From positions 11,858,706 through 11,922,705 of the forward strand of contig NC_049986.1 of assembly GCF_000003815.2 (NCBI RefSeq): 64,000 nucleotides of DNA. Direction: 5' to 3'. Both the position numbers and the translations under genes were made by a program. Below, piece by piece: positions 1 to 18,271 of the stretch (position 1 is the first letter of the stretch; every line of letters begins with the position of its first letter). The notes beneath the pieces are model-generated. The model was not told the origin of the DNA and did not search any database. It saw only the letters and a list, made by a program, of their open reading frames with translations. This DNA is from Branchiostoma floridae. Lineage: Eukaryota > Chordata > Leptocardii > Amphioxiformes > Branchiostomatidae.

Positions 1-353
1 TTGCTGGTTACGCATAAAAATAGTAATTTAGGCCACCCATGGGCACATATTGATCACATTATTCACGGTTACCCCCCTCCCTCCCCCTCACCAGTACAAG
101 ATCAGATATTTGTGATCATATAACGTTACCCATACTATAAATCTGCTATCTTGGAGTTTGTTGATCTGGCAGAGTTGTGTTTATAAGGTTGTGTTTATCT
201 GGTTAACGACGTGTTTTGTCCAAACTTGTGCAACTAAGTTTGGTTCTGCTTGAGTTGACATGGAAGGGATGTAAATAAATGGCAGAGCAATCAGCCAAAA
301 CAAGTTATGAAAGTGACACGCGGAGACGGACAGACACGAGCACACAACCTCAC

Positions 354-420
354 CTCAAACAACTGCGGGATCTCCTTCTTGGAGAGGTACTTCTTGGCGT
401 CTGTTGACGTGGTCTCCATG
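354..420 (-). CDS. AK5: Adenylate kinase 5, first coding exon (partial gene)
   Basis: AK5 is a cytosolic nucleoside monophosphate kinase that interconverts AMP and ATP with ADP. Only its first coding exon is visible. It encodes 22 residues plus one base, starting at the ATG at 420-418. The peptide contains DAKKYLSKKEIPQLFE, which aligns closely with the human AK5 start (DAKEYLARREIPQLFES). The exon ends at 354 before a GTGAGG donor, in phase 1, as expected after the LFE of the human protein. The kinase domains would lie beyond the left edge of the window. The frame stays open upstream of this ATG, so a longer N-terminus is possible, but the homology begins here. The identification rests on a short but distinctive N-terminal dimerisation-like motif. 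Confidence 0.8.
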
Positions 421-700
421 TTCGTTTTTCGCGGGGTTGTACCGGGCGCCCGCTTCCGACTGCTCGCGTGTAGCCAGGCTGCCCCCGCCGATATCGAGTT
501 GCCCTCCTGGCGGCCCGAGTCGCCTTGCCGACCGCGGGGTCGGGTTGCCACGGTGCGCCCAAACAAATGCGTACGGTCGGACATTTGCATGACAAAAGGC
601 GAGTAAACCCGCTGGGAACAAGTGGGCGGGGCTGGGGCGTTGGCCAATAGAAGTTCCTGGCGGCGTTCCGCCTGCTGCTATTGGTGGCTAGCTACCTGCA
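421..700 (-). promoter_or_regulatory. AK5 promoter region with GC box and inverted CCAAT boxes
   Basis: This GC-rich, TATA-less stretch lies directly upstream of the AK5 start. A GC box (GGGCGGGGC) lies near 624-632. Two CCAAT boxes lie in opposite orientation, GGCCAATAG near 642-650 and CTATTGG near 678-684. This is a typical NF-Y/Sp1 housekeeping layout. The assignment is inferred from motifs and position; the transcription start is not determined. Confidence 0.5.
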
Positions 701-2790
701 CGCTGTTTTTACGCGCCAAATTTGATACATGTATCATAAGTGTACTACAAGACTACATGTATATTATTTTGCTGAGATACGAGCGACTGTAACATATCAC
801 TTGCCATCTCTAATGTCTTGCTGACCTCCAATGAAAAAATGCATACCAACGTTTTGCACATGACGTCAAAATGTAGTAAAATTGCCTTCAGTGTGACGTA
901 GAATCGTCCGTTGTTCCCGAGCTGTCTCACGAAGGTCGGCTGTGTTAGCAAAAGTCTTGAAAGTCGTCTATGATCTTGGTGTATTAATGTTACTGTGCTG
1001 GGTGATGGCGGTAGATGTTTATGTGCCAAAGTGCCTGACTTTCTAGTTTTGGGGCAAACATAGGCTAGCCGCGGCGCGCGGGCGACAGTTACAGTTTTGC
1101 ATGCAGTCTTACGAAAGACACTGGACTGAGTCTCAACTGTATGTGCGGAAACAAGTGCAAAGGACTGTTCAACCTGGAGAGTTCTGACGGAGAGGAACAA
1201 GGGGCAAGTGTCTAGCATAAGCACTTAGGCAGGTAGACTTTTACATGTAAAATGCTAATGTAAAAGACTGCATGCATGCAAAAGACTAGCGCTAGCCCTG
1301 CAACTGTCGCCCGCGGCTGAACATAATCGTGATATAATACACAGTCACAAGTCAGTCACGCAAAATGTGACTCGCTAATAATTTCTGAAATAACAAGAAA
1401 TGCTTTCATTGTATGTGACTTGCAGTGGGGAGTTTTAAATTTAAACAAGCAGTAACTTTTAAGAACCTTGTGCTATTTTCCTTTCCCGGCATAAATTCTT
1501 TTCCTGGCATTAGGACCTTCCCGGTTGAAAATCGCAAATTCACCCTCCACCCAACAACCTACATCAATGCCCACAGAGAGGCCAGTGAAAGCGGCTAATG
1601 TACCCCATACTATCAAATATTGATATCATGACTACCTGTTGAGTGGCTCTTTTACACATATACATGTGTACATCACACATGGCAAATAAAAGACTTCATC
1701 TACTCAAACATACTGTACAGCATATATTTACAATGTCTACAGCACATTTGAACAGGAATGCAACATCATCTGTTACAAAAATACATTCACATAGCTACAA
1801 TGACAAAAGCCTATACAAGAAAATCTCATAATAGAGTATTTTGATTTGACATGATTATGGACGAGATGACTTCCATAAAATCAGAAAAGAAACAAAAATG
1901 CCAACTACAGTGGCTGGCCTGCCCAAGCGCAAGCTTTGCATACTCAGTGTAATAATATGAATACTGCAATCTGATTTGCTAGTTGCTCTTGACAATCATA
2001 TCTGCTATCAACTGAAATGTTAAACATTATAATTGGACAATAGAGGTTGGAAGTTAGAAAACTGGCATTGCTATCTAAGATATACAATTTTTCTTCTTAT
2101 GGCACATGAGCACAATCATGTACATAATAAATTGCTTCATTATAGGTACAAAGAAAAAGTCCATTACACTGATTACATCAAGACATTTTTGCACAATTTT
2201 GGAGATACAGTAACTGCTATATTTAATAGTCCTACTCATTGTGAACAACAGTGTAGTACAGAGTGCACTATAAAAGGGGTCTTTATCAAGGATACCCTTG
2301 CTGGCAATGTTTTGCATAAACCTCTTGATTCAATGACAAAGAAAAAAAATCATCCAAAGAACAAACTGCACAACGAAAAGGGTATGCAAATCATATTTTA
2401 CACATTCTTCTGCTAGCCCTTAAAACAAGGAAACTCTAGAACCAAGCTACAATGTATGTGTGCCTACATGAGAAACTTCTGAATAGTTCATACTCTTCTT
2501 CAGTGAACAAAACTCATAAGAAAGCAGGGCATTTAAATAAAGGTATGGTGCTCCAGATGTCAAGGCTGAACCAGGGGAAACTATTTTGATGCTGTTGTTT
2601 TTTTTCTCAAAAAAAGGAAAGGCAGTGGTCACTAACTGATCATTTCATGCAAACATATTCTTCATCACAATCTGCTAGTGATAAACTTCTAACACTGTTA
2701 TTTAGATTTGTTATGCGTTTCAATATCCCTTTGCTACGTTGCCCTCCTTTCAGTCTACTCATAGGACAATGGGACCAACATTTGTCATAA
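692..2790 (+). repeat. Spacer duplication, copy 1
   Basis: Most of this gene-free stretch matches 8118-9825 in the same orientation. The match covers 692-960 (against 8118-8370) and 1645-2790 (against 8535-9825), with many substitutions and small indels. The block 961-1644 has no partner in copy 2. The long open frames here (for example 745-1224 minus and 2033-2416 plus) are interrupted in the other copy and do not resemble a known protein, so I treat the region as non-coding. A (TA)n run lies near 2813-2830. Confidence 0.75.
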
Positions 2791-2899
2791 ACTATTACAA
2801 ATGTTTATGTATGTATATATATATATATATTAAAGGTTGGTACTTGGACAAATGTTAAGGCTATCATTCACAAAGTGTTCTTGTCGAATTTTCCCTTAT

Positions 2900-3270
2900 G
2901 GTACAATTACTTACACAACATATTGATTCATATCATATTTCACACCTTTGGAGATACAGTTACATGTATATTTGCCTTACCTTCACTGTGAACATAAGTC
3001 AATGCACCAAAGGATAGACAAAAAAGTCTACGAATACCCTTGCTGGCTACACGTTGCATAGATTCCTTGAATCAATATTAAAGGCAGAAACAAAAGCACA
3101 AAGTTGACAGGATATGCAAATCAATTTTGACACATCCCTTTACTGTACATAAACCCTTAAACGAGGATTTAGAGCTAATGGACATACTAGAACATTTTCG
3201 TACTCTTTGCAAAGTTCTTTTGTAAATAGGATTTCTAAGAAAGCAGTTCTAGAAACATTAATAATTGCTG
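2900..3270 (+). repeat. Third, partial copy of the spacer repeat
   Basis: This stretch realigns to about 2170-2550 of copy 1 and to the matching part of copy 2. Shared marks are a run reading TTTGGAGATACAGT, an 'aatacccttgctggc'-like run, a 'ttgattcaat'-like run and 'atatgcaaatca'. It is more diverged than copies 1 and 2 are from each other, which suggests an older local duplication. Confidence 0.6.
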
Positions 3271-3397
3271 TGACCAAGACTCTACTCCACAAAAGATGGT
3301 GTTCGTCAGGAGCTGTCTAGCTCATGCTATTTCTTGCTCTAAGAATCAGAAACTCTCTTTACCCTGGTCTTGGCATTTTGTATCATGACCACTTGAG

Positions 3398-6300
3398 TTA
3401 TTCTGCAACAAATAAGTAACGAATACAGAGGATGACTTCTTCTTCTAATCTGCAAGTTTCTGCAAGTTTCTTCTGCGGTTCCTTTACTCTCTCGTCACAG
3501 TTGATCATTCGTTGCGTCTTCAATGCTAGCCGGGACATGGTGCGCTCTCTCTTTGTTGGACCTCCTTGTCGCGGAGTGTCCTGCCGATTGATGGACTGAT
3601 TACTCGACCGTCCAACTGATTCGGCTTCTGCCATAGCCAAGTCATTAAAGAGTCGTCGTTTAGCTTCACGGTCTGCTGTCTTCATCATCTTCTTGGCGTC
3701 ATACCTTTTCTCTAACTCCGCCTTGTACAGCTTTGTCCGCCTTGCATGTCGCAACCGCGAACACTCCTCTGCATGGTGTGCTCGGAGATTTGGTCGCGAT
3801 TTCTTAATCTTCTTCTTATTGCGAATCTTGGTACGCTGTCGCGACAGGTGTTCCTCATCCAAGTCCAATGTTATGTCATCCTCGTCCCCACTGTCTGAAT
3901 CCATGGGGACAAAATAAGTGTTAGCAAGGAGGTTGCAACCTGTTAGCGAACGGTAGAGACAAAGTGCATCATGTGTCATAGAAAGTAGAAATTTCTCATT
4001 TAAAGTAGTGATGCTACATCTCGTACACTAGCCAATGTTTTACACTTAATTTGTGTATCATAAAAATCCTTTCTTGTGAGTAAATTTAAAGAAGAATCAC
4101 ACAAAGTATGATCGCAAGCCAATGTCTGTCTCGAAATAAGTTTGCGTCCAGGGATAGAAGAAAATAAACATACAGAACTGGAGCAGCAAATTTCTGTGTA
4201 CATCACGGCCTGATATATATGTAATTTGACGTTGCGTAGTTTGCTCCAAACCAAATATAAGAACTCGGGCAATTAAAGCCCCCATGCAACGGCCTATGCG
4301 ACTTTTGAGAAATAAATGAGGCTAACCATGTGTAACACGGAAATAAAGTCCTTTTTGACGAAGCGCCACCTATTTTGCACGCACAAAGCAAAAACTGCAC
4401 CTCCGGCTCACATTTACCGGAAGTGACGTCACACGGGGCATTCCCGGGATGGGATGGAACAACATTTTGCAGACAATATTTGTCACTGCGCTACCTTTTA
4501 CTTTCTCCCCGTCGGTAAATTCCGTCATGATGTAATTTTGACCGTAACGGTGAAACGTAGTGTAACTTTTGGTCTTAGTACGTCTGCCTGAGACTGTAAA
4601 AGGCGACTGAGACCTCGCTTTTTTTTTAATATTGAAGTTCGGCAGAGGTCAAACACAAAGTTTGAGCGCAGCGTTGTAGGTACCTATTCATGCCTCTGTG
4701 GGGAGCATTTTTCGGAAAACCTGTTTTATGGTGGCCGCAACGGTCAGTAAGGAGATGGCAGGTGGGCTCAGCTACAGCCGACGACCCTCCCAGATAATTT
4801 TGAGGCCAGGCCGAGCTCGGCGGTGGATGTTTGTGGAAGCTTGTGGAAGCGGAAAGCTGGCGTCGTCTGCTAACCCGAACAAGTTCAGTCGCTGTTCAGA
4901 AACTGAACAAGCAACGGGTAGGTGAAATCTTCCGACAAAATAATTCAGGGCTTTGGGAAAATCTAAGAATATATGAAATAAGATATGGAAGTGTGTTGTT
5001 CGTTTTGACGAACGTGTTACTTTTATAAGCCTTTTATGTTTACGTAATTAAGGGGAGGGGGGCACCGGCAAAAGACATAAATTTTGTTGCGTTAGATCTA
5101 AGTGCGGACTTAGATTAATTACTAATTAATAAGGAATGGCTTCTATTGTCATCATATTTTCTGTTTTTCCAACTGTTACATATGGACTTAAGCTATGACC
5201 TGTTGCCTGTCAATTTTGTTCTCGTAGCTGCAAGTACACAGGTGTAACGTTACTTTCCCAAGTTACAGAATATAAATTACATTGCAATATATGAGTTGAA
5301 GAGGTCATCAAGTTACGATTAAGTATTATTTGTTTTGTTTTATGTGACAAAGTGATTTTGTAACCGCAATATAACAAAATATAAAATTGCAATAAAATGA
5401 CTATCACCAACTTATTCTTCAGGGGAATGAATCACAAATAGGGGCAGGGGACACTGGTGAAATGTTTGTGAACTTCACACATCAACATCTACATTTTCTA
5501 GTAAAATTGTTATCTTTTTGTTAGCCAACATAATTCATTTATTTATTCTTTATTTCTGGCACTAATAGGCCAATAGCGAGAGCAGAATGAACAATAAACA
5601 ACAGATACATAAAAAAATATGCATGATATTCATGTTATTAATTTTGTAAGGTCAGATGTATAATTGATCATCATTTTGCATCAAGGTATTTCAAAGTAGT
5701 ACTGCACTGTAAGAAGTATGATATACAGTGAACTCTAAGATTACATACCATTCTTTCCTCTTGATGACTTTGTGACAAATGTTTGTTTCATAACACTGTT
5801 AAAATTCCCTAGTACCTTTGCCTCAAACATTTCTAAAGGCAGCAGTTTAAAAAGCCTCACCAACAAATTGTACTGTTATACTAAATGATAAGTATTTTGC
5901 TTATCTTTTCACTTCTGTACTACAGGAACTCAGACTGCCCTTGTGATAATGAACATGGGGGTTTACTGTAAATGTTTTTAAGTTCGCGGGGATTTAATTT
6001 CGCCCATCAGGCGTCGCCAAAATGAAGAATCTATTGTACGGCATAATATATTCTGTGTTTTCTTCAGTCATTTCTTCAACCTTCCTGACCACTTACATGT
6101 AGATTTCAGAATAAAGGCAACTCTTTTTGGTCAAACTTTTTTTCATTCGCACGCTCGCATCAGTTTTTGGATTCCCAGAGGATGTCATCCATATAATCAA
6201 ATCAACATGGCCTTAGTTCAAAAAAGTTTTTCAGTCCATTTAGACCAAATGTTTTCCTCTTACTAGTGAATCAATGTGATAGAGGGGTGCCATGACATTT

Positions 6301-7354
6301 GTTCACTAGTTGACATAAATTTATTCCTCTTAATTACTAGTGAATTAATGTGGTGCTATCACATTTTTTCACTAGTAGACACATACTTCATACTATAGTG
6401 AAGTAATGTGATAACCCTGACGCTCCTCCTAGTGAAAATGTGATATCACCCATATCACATTATTCACTAGTAAGAGGAATGCTTTATGTCTACTAGTGAA
6501 TGAATGAGATAGCACCCCTCTATCACATTTGTCACTAGTAAAATAGACTATGAATAAGTTATCACAACTTTTCCAACTATCACTTTTTCTGTCCTGAACT
6601 ACTATTCATAACTGAATAAATGTGATGAATACTCAGGCCATTAGTAGCATCATGTCTCATTGAAAGTGAAAGTAAAGTGTCTCATTTAAAGTAGTGATGC
6701 TACAGTCGTGCGCTAGCCAACGTTTTCCACTTACTAAGTAATTTGTGCATCATAAAAATCCTTTCTCGTGAGTAAATTTAAAGAAAAAGAATCACTAACG
6801 TTATTGGAACTTTACCATAGTAACCGACGGCCGTGTTTCTATTACAGCAACTACATACATGTATTGTGCATATCATACACCATTTGCCACAGTGACTTAC
6901 CAGATGCAGTACTAGGACCATAACCGTATCGTCGTAGTACTGCTTCCTGCCTCCTTAAGAAATAATGGCTGTCTCTCACACGCACTTGAACTGTTTCCCC
7001 CTCACTCGTTGTTGTAAACTTCATACTCAGCCAATCCATGTGAAATAGCTCTAGAGGGTAAAGTGTGACCTTGACAGAAGAGAGAAATCCGACCTTTTGC
7101 AATGTCCTGTAAATGTAGAGACGCCTATTTCCCGAAAGTGCAAAGAACTTGCCCTCCACACGCACCACATCGAACGTTACTATTCTCTCCACATCGATGA
7201 CACCACGCAAAATTCCCTCGAGCGCCTTCAGGATAGGTATCTTACCGCCCCCATGAGGACTAACATGAACAAGGCTGCTGATGCTGTCCTGGCTGAAATA
7301 TATCTCACTGGGAGCAAGTCTTATGCTCTGCGGAAGTAAGTCAGATTCAGGCAT
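3398..7354 (-). CDS. ParB/sulfiredoxin-fold-like protein, two exons
   Basis: Exon 1 is 6901-7354 and exon 2 is 3398-3939; both are phase 1 at the junction (GCATCTG/GTAAGT to CTAACAG/GTTGC), giving 331 residues. Residues 1-150 carry SQDSI at 21-25 and NRRLY at 76-80, with a strand-helix pattern between them. This resembles the ParB/Srx-like fold (ParB nuclease or CTPase, sulfiredoxin) seen in scattered eukaryotic uncharacterised proteins. Exon 2 adds an acidic stretch (SDSGDEDD), then a long, highly basic, helical tail rich in K and R (for example RNKKKIKKSR) that could bind nucleic acid or enter the nucleus. I do not recognise a named orthologue. The gene lies between two copies of the spacer repeat. 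Gene structure is well supported by phase; the fold call is by motif only, and the function is unknown. Confidence 0.6.
3963..4100 (+). repeat. Direct intronic repeat, copy 1 (partner 6646-6795)
   Basis: This segment, just upstream of the ParB-like exon 2 acceptor, matches 6646-6795 near the start of the same intron. Shared runs include CTCATTTAAAGTAGTGATGC and a stretch ending TGTGAGTAAATTTAAAGAA. The two copies bracket about 2.5 kb of the intron, which suggests an internal duplication. Confidence 0.75.
4390..4920 (+). other. CRE-containing GC-rich patch with a possible orphan first exon
   Basis: Inside the intron of the ParB-like gene, a GC-rich patch starts with GTGACGTCAC (a full CRE, near 4422-4431). 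A plus-strand open frame from the ATG at 4755 reads to a good donor (GCAACGG/GTAGGTG, about 4918). No homology is recognisable and no following exon is apparent. It could be an intronic promoter, a non-coding RNA start or chance. Confidence 0.25.
6040..6215 (+). repeat. Interspersed repeat, copy 1 (partner 31430-31610)
   Basis: The end of this segment (ATATAATCAAATCAACATGG followed by CCTTAG) recurs at 31570-31600. The preceding 130 bases also align, including runs like TTCAACCTTCCTGAC and AAAGGCAACT. This is a dispersed element of unknown class present twice, once in the ParB-like intron and once in an intron of the GST-fold gene. Confidence 0.65.
6253..6545. repeat. Composite palindromic repeat built on CACTAGTGAAT / TGTGATA
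   Basis: About nine copies of a CTAGTGAA core, in both orientations, alternate with ATGTGATA or TATCACAT. The left part (TCCTCTTACTAGTGAATC at about 6255) returns inverted near 6462-6480. A second, shifted copy of the same arms follows to 6545. It could fold into long nested hairpins. It looks like a MITE inserted into or duplicated within itself, or a hairpin satellite; no ORF is present. Confidence 0.7.
6646..6795 (+). repeat. Direct intronic repeat, copy 2
   Basis: Partner of 3963-4100. It begins about 105 bases inside the intron from the ParB-like exon 1 donor (6900). Confidence 0.75.
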
Positions 7355-8117
7355 ATTTCAGATTTGGGGCAGCGGTTGTTGATGACATTCAGCGTAGTGA
7401 TTTTCAATAAAATCAGCAAAAAAGAGTCGCTTTTCTCAATCCAGTAAGGACGTGCGTACGTACATGTACATGTACATGAAATGGGGCCAGAAGGGTTGGT
7501 CTTGCGACGACTGCATGCCCGATTTCATTTTCACAAAGACAAAAAAACCGGTTTTAACAACCTCAGCCTTTAATAGTTTCGGCACGGTATCATTGACACA
7601 AAGCGTGATTATATATACAAAGGTCACATTGTTTAACTTGGGAGAGATATTAGTCTCATTCGCAGACTTCTGGAGCGGCGGTGTTTATTTTTTGGGGGAG
7701 CACTGATCCGCGATTTTCAACATGGGCTAAGATTCTCTATCCTGGGGAGTTTTACGTTGCGGTAAAACTCCCTTTCCCAGCATAGAGAACCTTGTGTCAA
7801 TGTCTAAAATTGTTAGGGAAATTGTATCCGGGCAGAAATCACACACACAGAAAAAAACGCACCCTAAACGTATTTGATTGTGTAGATGTTTTGCCAGCTG
7901 TGATATGAATATAGTTCAGCTTATGCCTAATGATTTATTTAACAACTGCACGAGCTAAAGTAATAATCTTGAGCTTCCTGTACAATGTCATGACTATAAC
8001 AAGTCGCTAAAAACAGTACTGCTGGTTTTACAATTTACAGGCACACTTCCAACTTTAATGACCAACCACCAAGTCCTAAGTATATCACTTATACTATCAC
8101 CTCTGTCCATTGTGTCT
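7355..8117. other. Upstream flank of the ParB-like gene
   Basis: This region holds no supported gene. It should contain the promoter of the ParB-like gene but shows no clear TATA box. It contains a short alternating ACATGTACATG run (7461-7477) and the hairpin at 7733-7789. The short open frames on both strands here have no recognisable domain. Confidence 0.4.
7733..7789. repeat. 57-base near-perfect hairpin
   Basis: Left arm TTCTCTATcCTGGGgAGTTT and right arm AAACTccctttCCCAGcATA (then GAGAA) pair around the loop GTTGCG, with the inner stem AGTTTTAC/GTAAAACT perfect. No long terminal repeats or flanking duplication are seen. It may be a tiny MITE or a structured regulatory element upstream of the ParB-like gene. 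Confidence 0.65.
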
Positions 8118-9825
8118 CCACATTGTGCACGCTGCTGTTTTTGCATGCCAAATGTAATATTTGTATCAGAAGTTTTCTACAGGACTGTAATGTTTTGCTA
8201 CAATATCAACTGCCATCTCTAATTTGTTGCTGGCCGCACTAATGAAAAATTACACACAAAGTAACAAACGGCGAGCACGTGACGTCACAATGTGGTAAAA
8301 ATCGAATTGACTTCAGCGTGACGTAGTAATGGTCCACTGTTCCCTGTCTCACGACGGTCTGACGTTATGGCAAATGTTTGATACACTGGTTATGTTTAGA
8401 GTGTTGTACAATAATGACATAAACAGTTCATCTTCTTTAACTTTGAAGACCACCTCAGGGTAGTCTTAAAAATCTTTACGTCTCTGTTCCCATTCGGCTA
8501 TCCTCTTCATATAACGCTCTCTTTTTGTGGGGCCTTTTACACATGACATCACACATGGCAAATAAAAGACTTCATTACTCAAACATATGTACTGTACAGC
8601 ATATATTTACAATGTCTACAGCACATTTGCACAGGAATGAATGCAACATCATCTGCTAGAAAAATACATTCACATAACTACAATGACAAAAGCCTATACA
8701 AGAGGGTAAGTTGATTTGATATTAAGCTTATAAGGACGAGCTGACTTCTATAAAACCAGAAAAGTACATTCAAGACGGAGGCTCTGATTGGAACTCAGTG
8801 ATTCAATCGGAACAAAAAGGCCAATTACACTGCTTGGCCTGCCCAAGTGCAGACTTTGCATACTCTTATGCTATATTACATTATGAAAGCGTAATTATAC
8901 AAACATTGCAATCTGATTTGCTAGTTGCTCTTGACAAGCATATCTGCTATCAACTGAAATGTGTTTTTTGTTTACTTTTATTCAACCTTGATACATTTTC
9001 GGCCTAAGCCGTTTTTCCAAATTTCAAGGATGTTTAACAATATAACTGGACAGTAGAGGTTGTAAGTTAGAAAACTGGCATTGCTATCTAAGATATACAT
9101 TTTTTCTTATGGCACATGAGCACAATCATGTACATAATAAATTGCTTCCTTGTAGGTACAAAGTCAGAAAAAGTCCATCACATCAAGAATTTTTGCACAA
9201 TTTTGGAGAAACAGTAACTGCTACTCATTGCAAACATCATTGTAGTACAGAGTGCTACCCTTGTAACCTTGATACCCTTGTTAGCAATGTTTTGCATAAA
9301 GCTCTTGATTCAATGACAAAGAAAGAAACAAAAACACTCAAAGAACAAACTGTACAATAAGGAGGGTATGCAAATCAAATTTGACAGAGTCTTCTGCTAT
9401 ACTTAAGCCCTTAAAAAAAGGAAACTCTAGAACTAAGCTACACATGCCTTCATGAGGAACTTCTAAATATTTCATACTCTTCTTCAGTCAACAAAACTAC
9501 TAAGAAAGCAGTTCCAACACCCCTGATAAGTTTGCAGTGACAGGGCATTTAAATAAATGTATTTTGCTCCGGATGTCAAGGTGGACCCAGGGCAAAGTAT
9601 TGTAATGCTACTCTTTTTTCTTAAAATAAAAGGAAGGCAGCTCCTATGGTGGTCACTAACTGATCCTTTCATACAAACATATTCTTCTTAATCATTATGT
9701 GCTAGATCTGCCAGTGACAAACTTATAACACTGTTATTTGTTATATGTTTCAATATCCCTTTGCGATGTTGCCCTCCCTTCAGTCTACTCATAGGGCAAT
9801 GGGACCAACACTTGGCATAAACTAT
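8118..9825 (+). repeat. Spacer duplication, copy 2
   Basis: Direct repeat of 692-2790 (see copy 1). It lies between the ParB-like gene and the 3' end of MAN1B1, whereas copy 1 lies between AK5 and the ParB-like gene. The region 9826-10761 beyond it is AT-rich 3' flank of MAN1B1 with no recognisable gene. Confidence 0.75.
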
Positions 9826-10761
9826 ATACATACAAATACATGCTATAGGACACACATATATATTTATATCATACTATCATATTGTAAATACTGTTGTGTT
9901 GAATTGAGATAGAGACAAGGTCCGTGTGCAGGTAAATATTGGTATAAAACATTTGGTTTTTATACCATCAGTTCCCTTTTTCACATACATGGTAATTTAC
10001 TTTTTGTTTGCACATTCATTTTTGTCAATCTCAGACACAAATTTCTTCCCATTCCCTCCACGATTCTTTGCACCCCTTCCCTATATTAGTGCAGAAGTAT
10101 GCCATAAAGATACTTTCTGAAATATTGCATTTGTTCATTGCCTCATAACTTTGGATTATGTTTTTATGAGATACAAGTCATGATGAATAGACCAAAACCA
10201 GGATCCTAAACATCATGCACCAACATCCTACATGGTCCAAAAATGACAACATTCACATTTAACTAAAAAGAATCAATTGACAACATCTACAACTGGGGAA
10301 ATCAAAGCTAAGGAAATTCTGTCTTGCAGACAAACAGTATAGCAGCATACCTTGACACCAGCCTCACAAGACTCTTAACACATGTAACAACACACTGTAG
10401 AGAAGCATATCTTAACTCATGATACTCTGTATAACACTTATTTGTACCTGAGCTTTTTCTCTTCTATCATTTCCTCAAAAATGTTATCACACATTGTGGA
10501 CAACAAATGTATGCCATTTTCTAGAAGCACACAGGTGCTTTGGATGCATCATGTATATAAAAGTGGACGGGCAAAAACGACAGCTGGACAATACAAAATG
10601 TTTCTGAATTAACTGGTCCACTGGATGCCACAATGGTGACCTAATAATCTGAGATGGCAAAAAGCTGAAGGTTCATCCATAAAATCCCAGGTGGGTAGGA
10701 CATAATCATATCCGTGTATCAGTGGGAAATGAAAAGAAAGTAGCTTGCACTTCAGCCTTCC

Positions 10762-17160
<6,399 letters not shown>

Positions 17161-18271
17161 CTTCACTTCCGCAGACTTTCACGCGCACAAAAACGTTCTA
17201 AATCCTATTGACTTTCGAAGCGAACTGAAATAATATCATCTTTTTCACTAACTTAACGTTTGCATAATATTTTTGAACGAGAAGTTGACACTGTCATGCA
17301 GTAGACTTGCTTGAGATCACCTAGCTTCGCAACTGTAAACATTTTGCCAGATGTACACCAAACATAGTCACGATTTACGAAGAAAACGCCCTGACAAGCC
17401 TATGAGCTCCAACTGACAGCGTTGTAGAGATGCAGCCACGACTTCGGTGGCACTGAACTCCACTCTGTCATTGATAATATCCCGGAAAATAGTACAATCT
17501 TGATATTTTCCGCATCAGCTGATTGTACCAGGTGGCGATATTCGACTTAGCCGAACAACAGCCTCTGACCTTAGTATATAAGAGCGGTCATGGGAGGTCA
17601 GCAAAATAGTGCGACCTGTAGAACAACATCATATCACAACGATACAGTTGCAATACTTTTATAACTGTCATATCTACTGTACAAATGTATTATTATCGAA
17701 AAAAATATGATATTGGGCATGAATAACAGTATTTATTTTATACACAAAGCGCATTATTTTACAAAGGTCATAGTAAAACGGTTAGTAGATCTGTTGCATT
17801 GTGGGATACACCGGAAATGACGCACCATCGCACAGATTCTCCCAGGAAGTGAACTTCAGACTCCGTGCGAAACGTTTTGCTTCGCTTCAACTTCTCGCGC
17901 AACTATTCTTCACTTCTACTCTTGAATATCAGCCCGTTTGTAAGTTCCTTTTGTATGTTTGATGCCTTTCACAGCAGAGAAAGTCTGAGGTGAATAGTAG
18001 AAACGTTATGTAAAGTTTACCGGAGATATAACGGTCCCTTCAAGCTCAAGCTTGGTTTGCTCCCAGCAAAGCAAACAAATTTCTTACTAGTCCTTTAAAA
18101 AAGACTTATTTTGGTGACGTGGAGAATTCCAACAACACAGCAGATTGGATTTACTCTATCCTGGGCCACAGAGTGCTAGGCTGTTGTCGGTGACTTCTGT
18201 TGTTTAGCCCGGGGCCACGCCAACTGTACCAGCCGGCGTGTGGTGAAGAGGACCCGCTGTCTTTGTTCTCG
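17161..18271. promoter_or_regulatory. Divergent promoter region between MAN1B1 and the ST6GALNAC gene
   Basis: The two genes start head to head about 1.1 kb apart. A plus-strand TATA-like box (GTATATAAGAG, about 17574-17584) lies near the middle. Around 17795-17860 there is a cluster reading GCATTGTGGGAT, CCGGAAATGACG and CCAGGAAGTG (ETS-like sites). A donor-like TTTGTAAGT occurs near 17937, so a 5' untranslated exon is possible. Transcription starts are not determined. Confidence 0.45.

Noticed and set aside
745-1224. 159-residue minus-strand open frame
   Set aside because: No recognisable domain, and the matching block in the duplicated spacer (8118-8370) does not keep the frame.
2033-2416. 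127-residue plus-strand open frame
   Set aside because: It lies in the duplicated spacer, has low-complexity AT-rich composition, and its partner near 9109-9360 is much shorter and frame-shifted against it.
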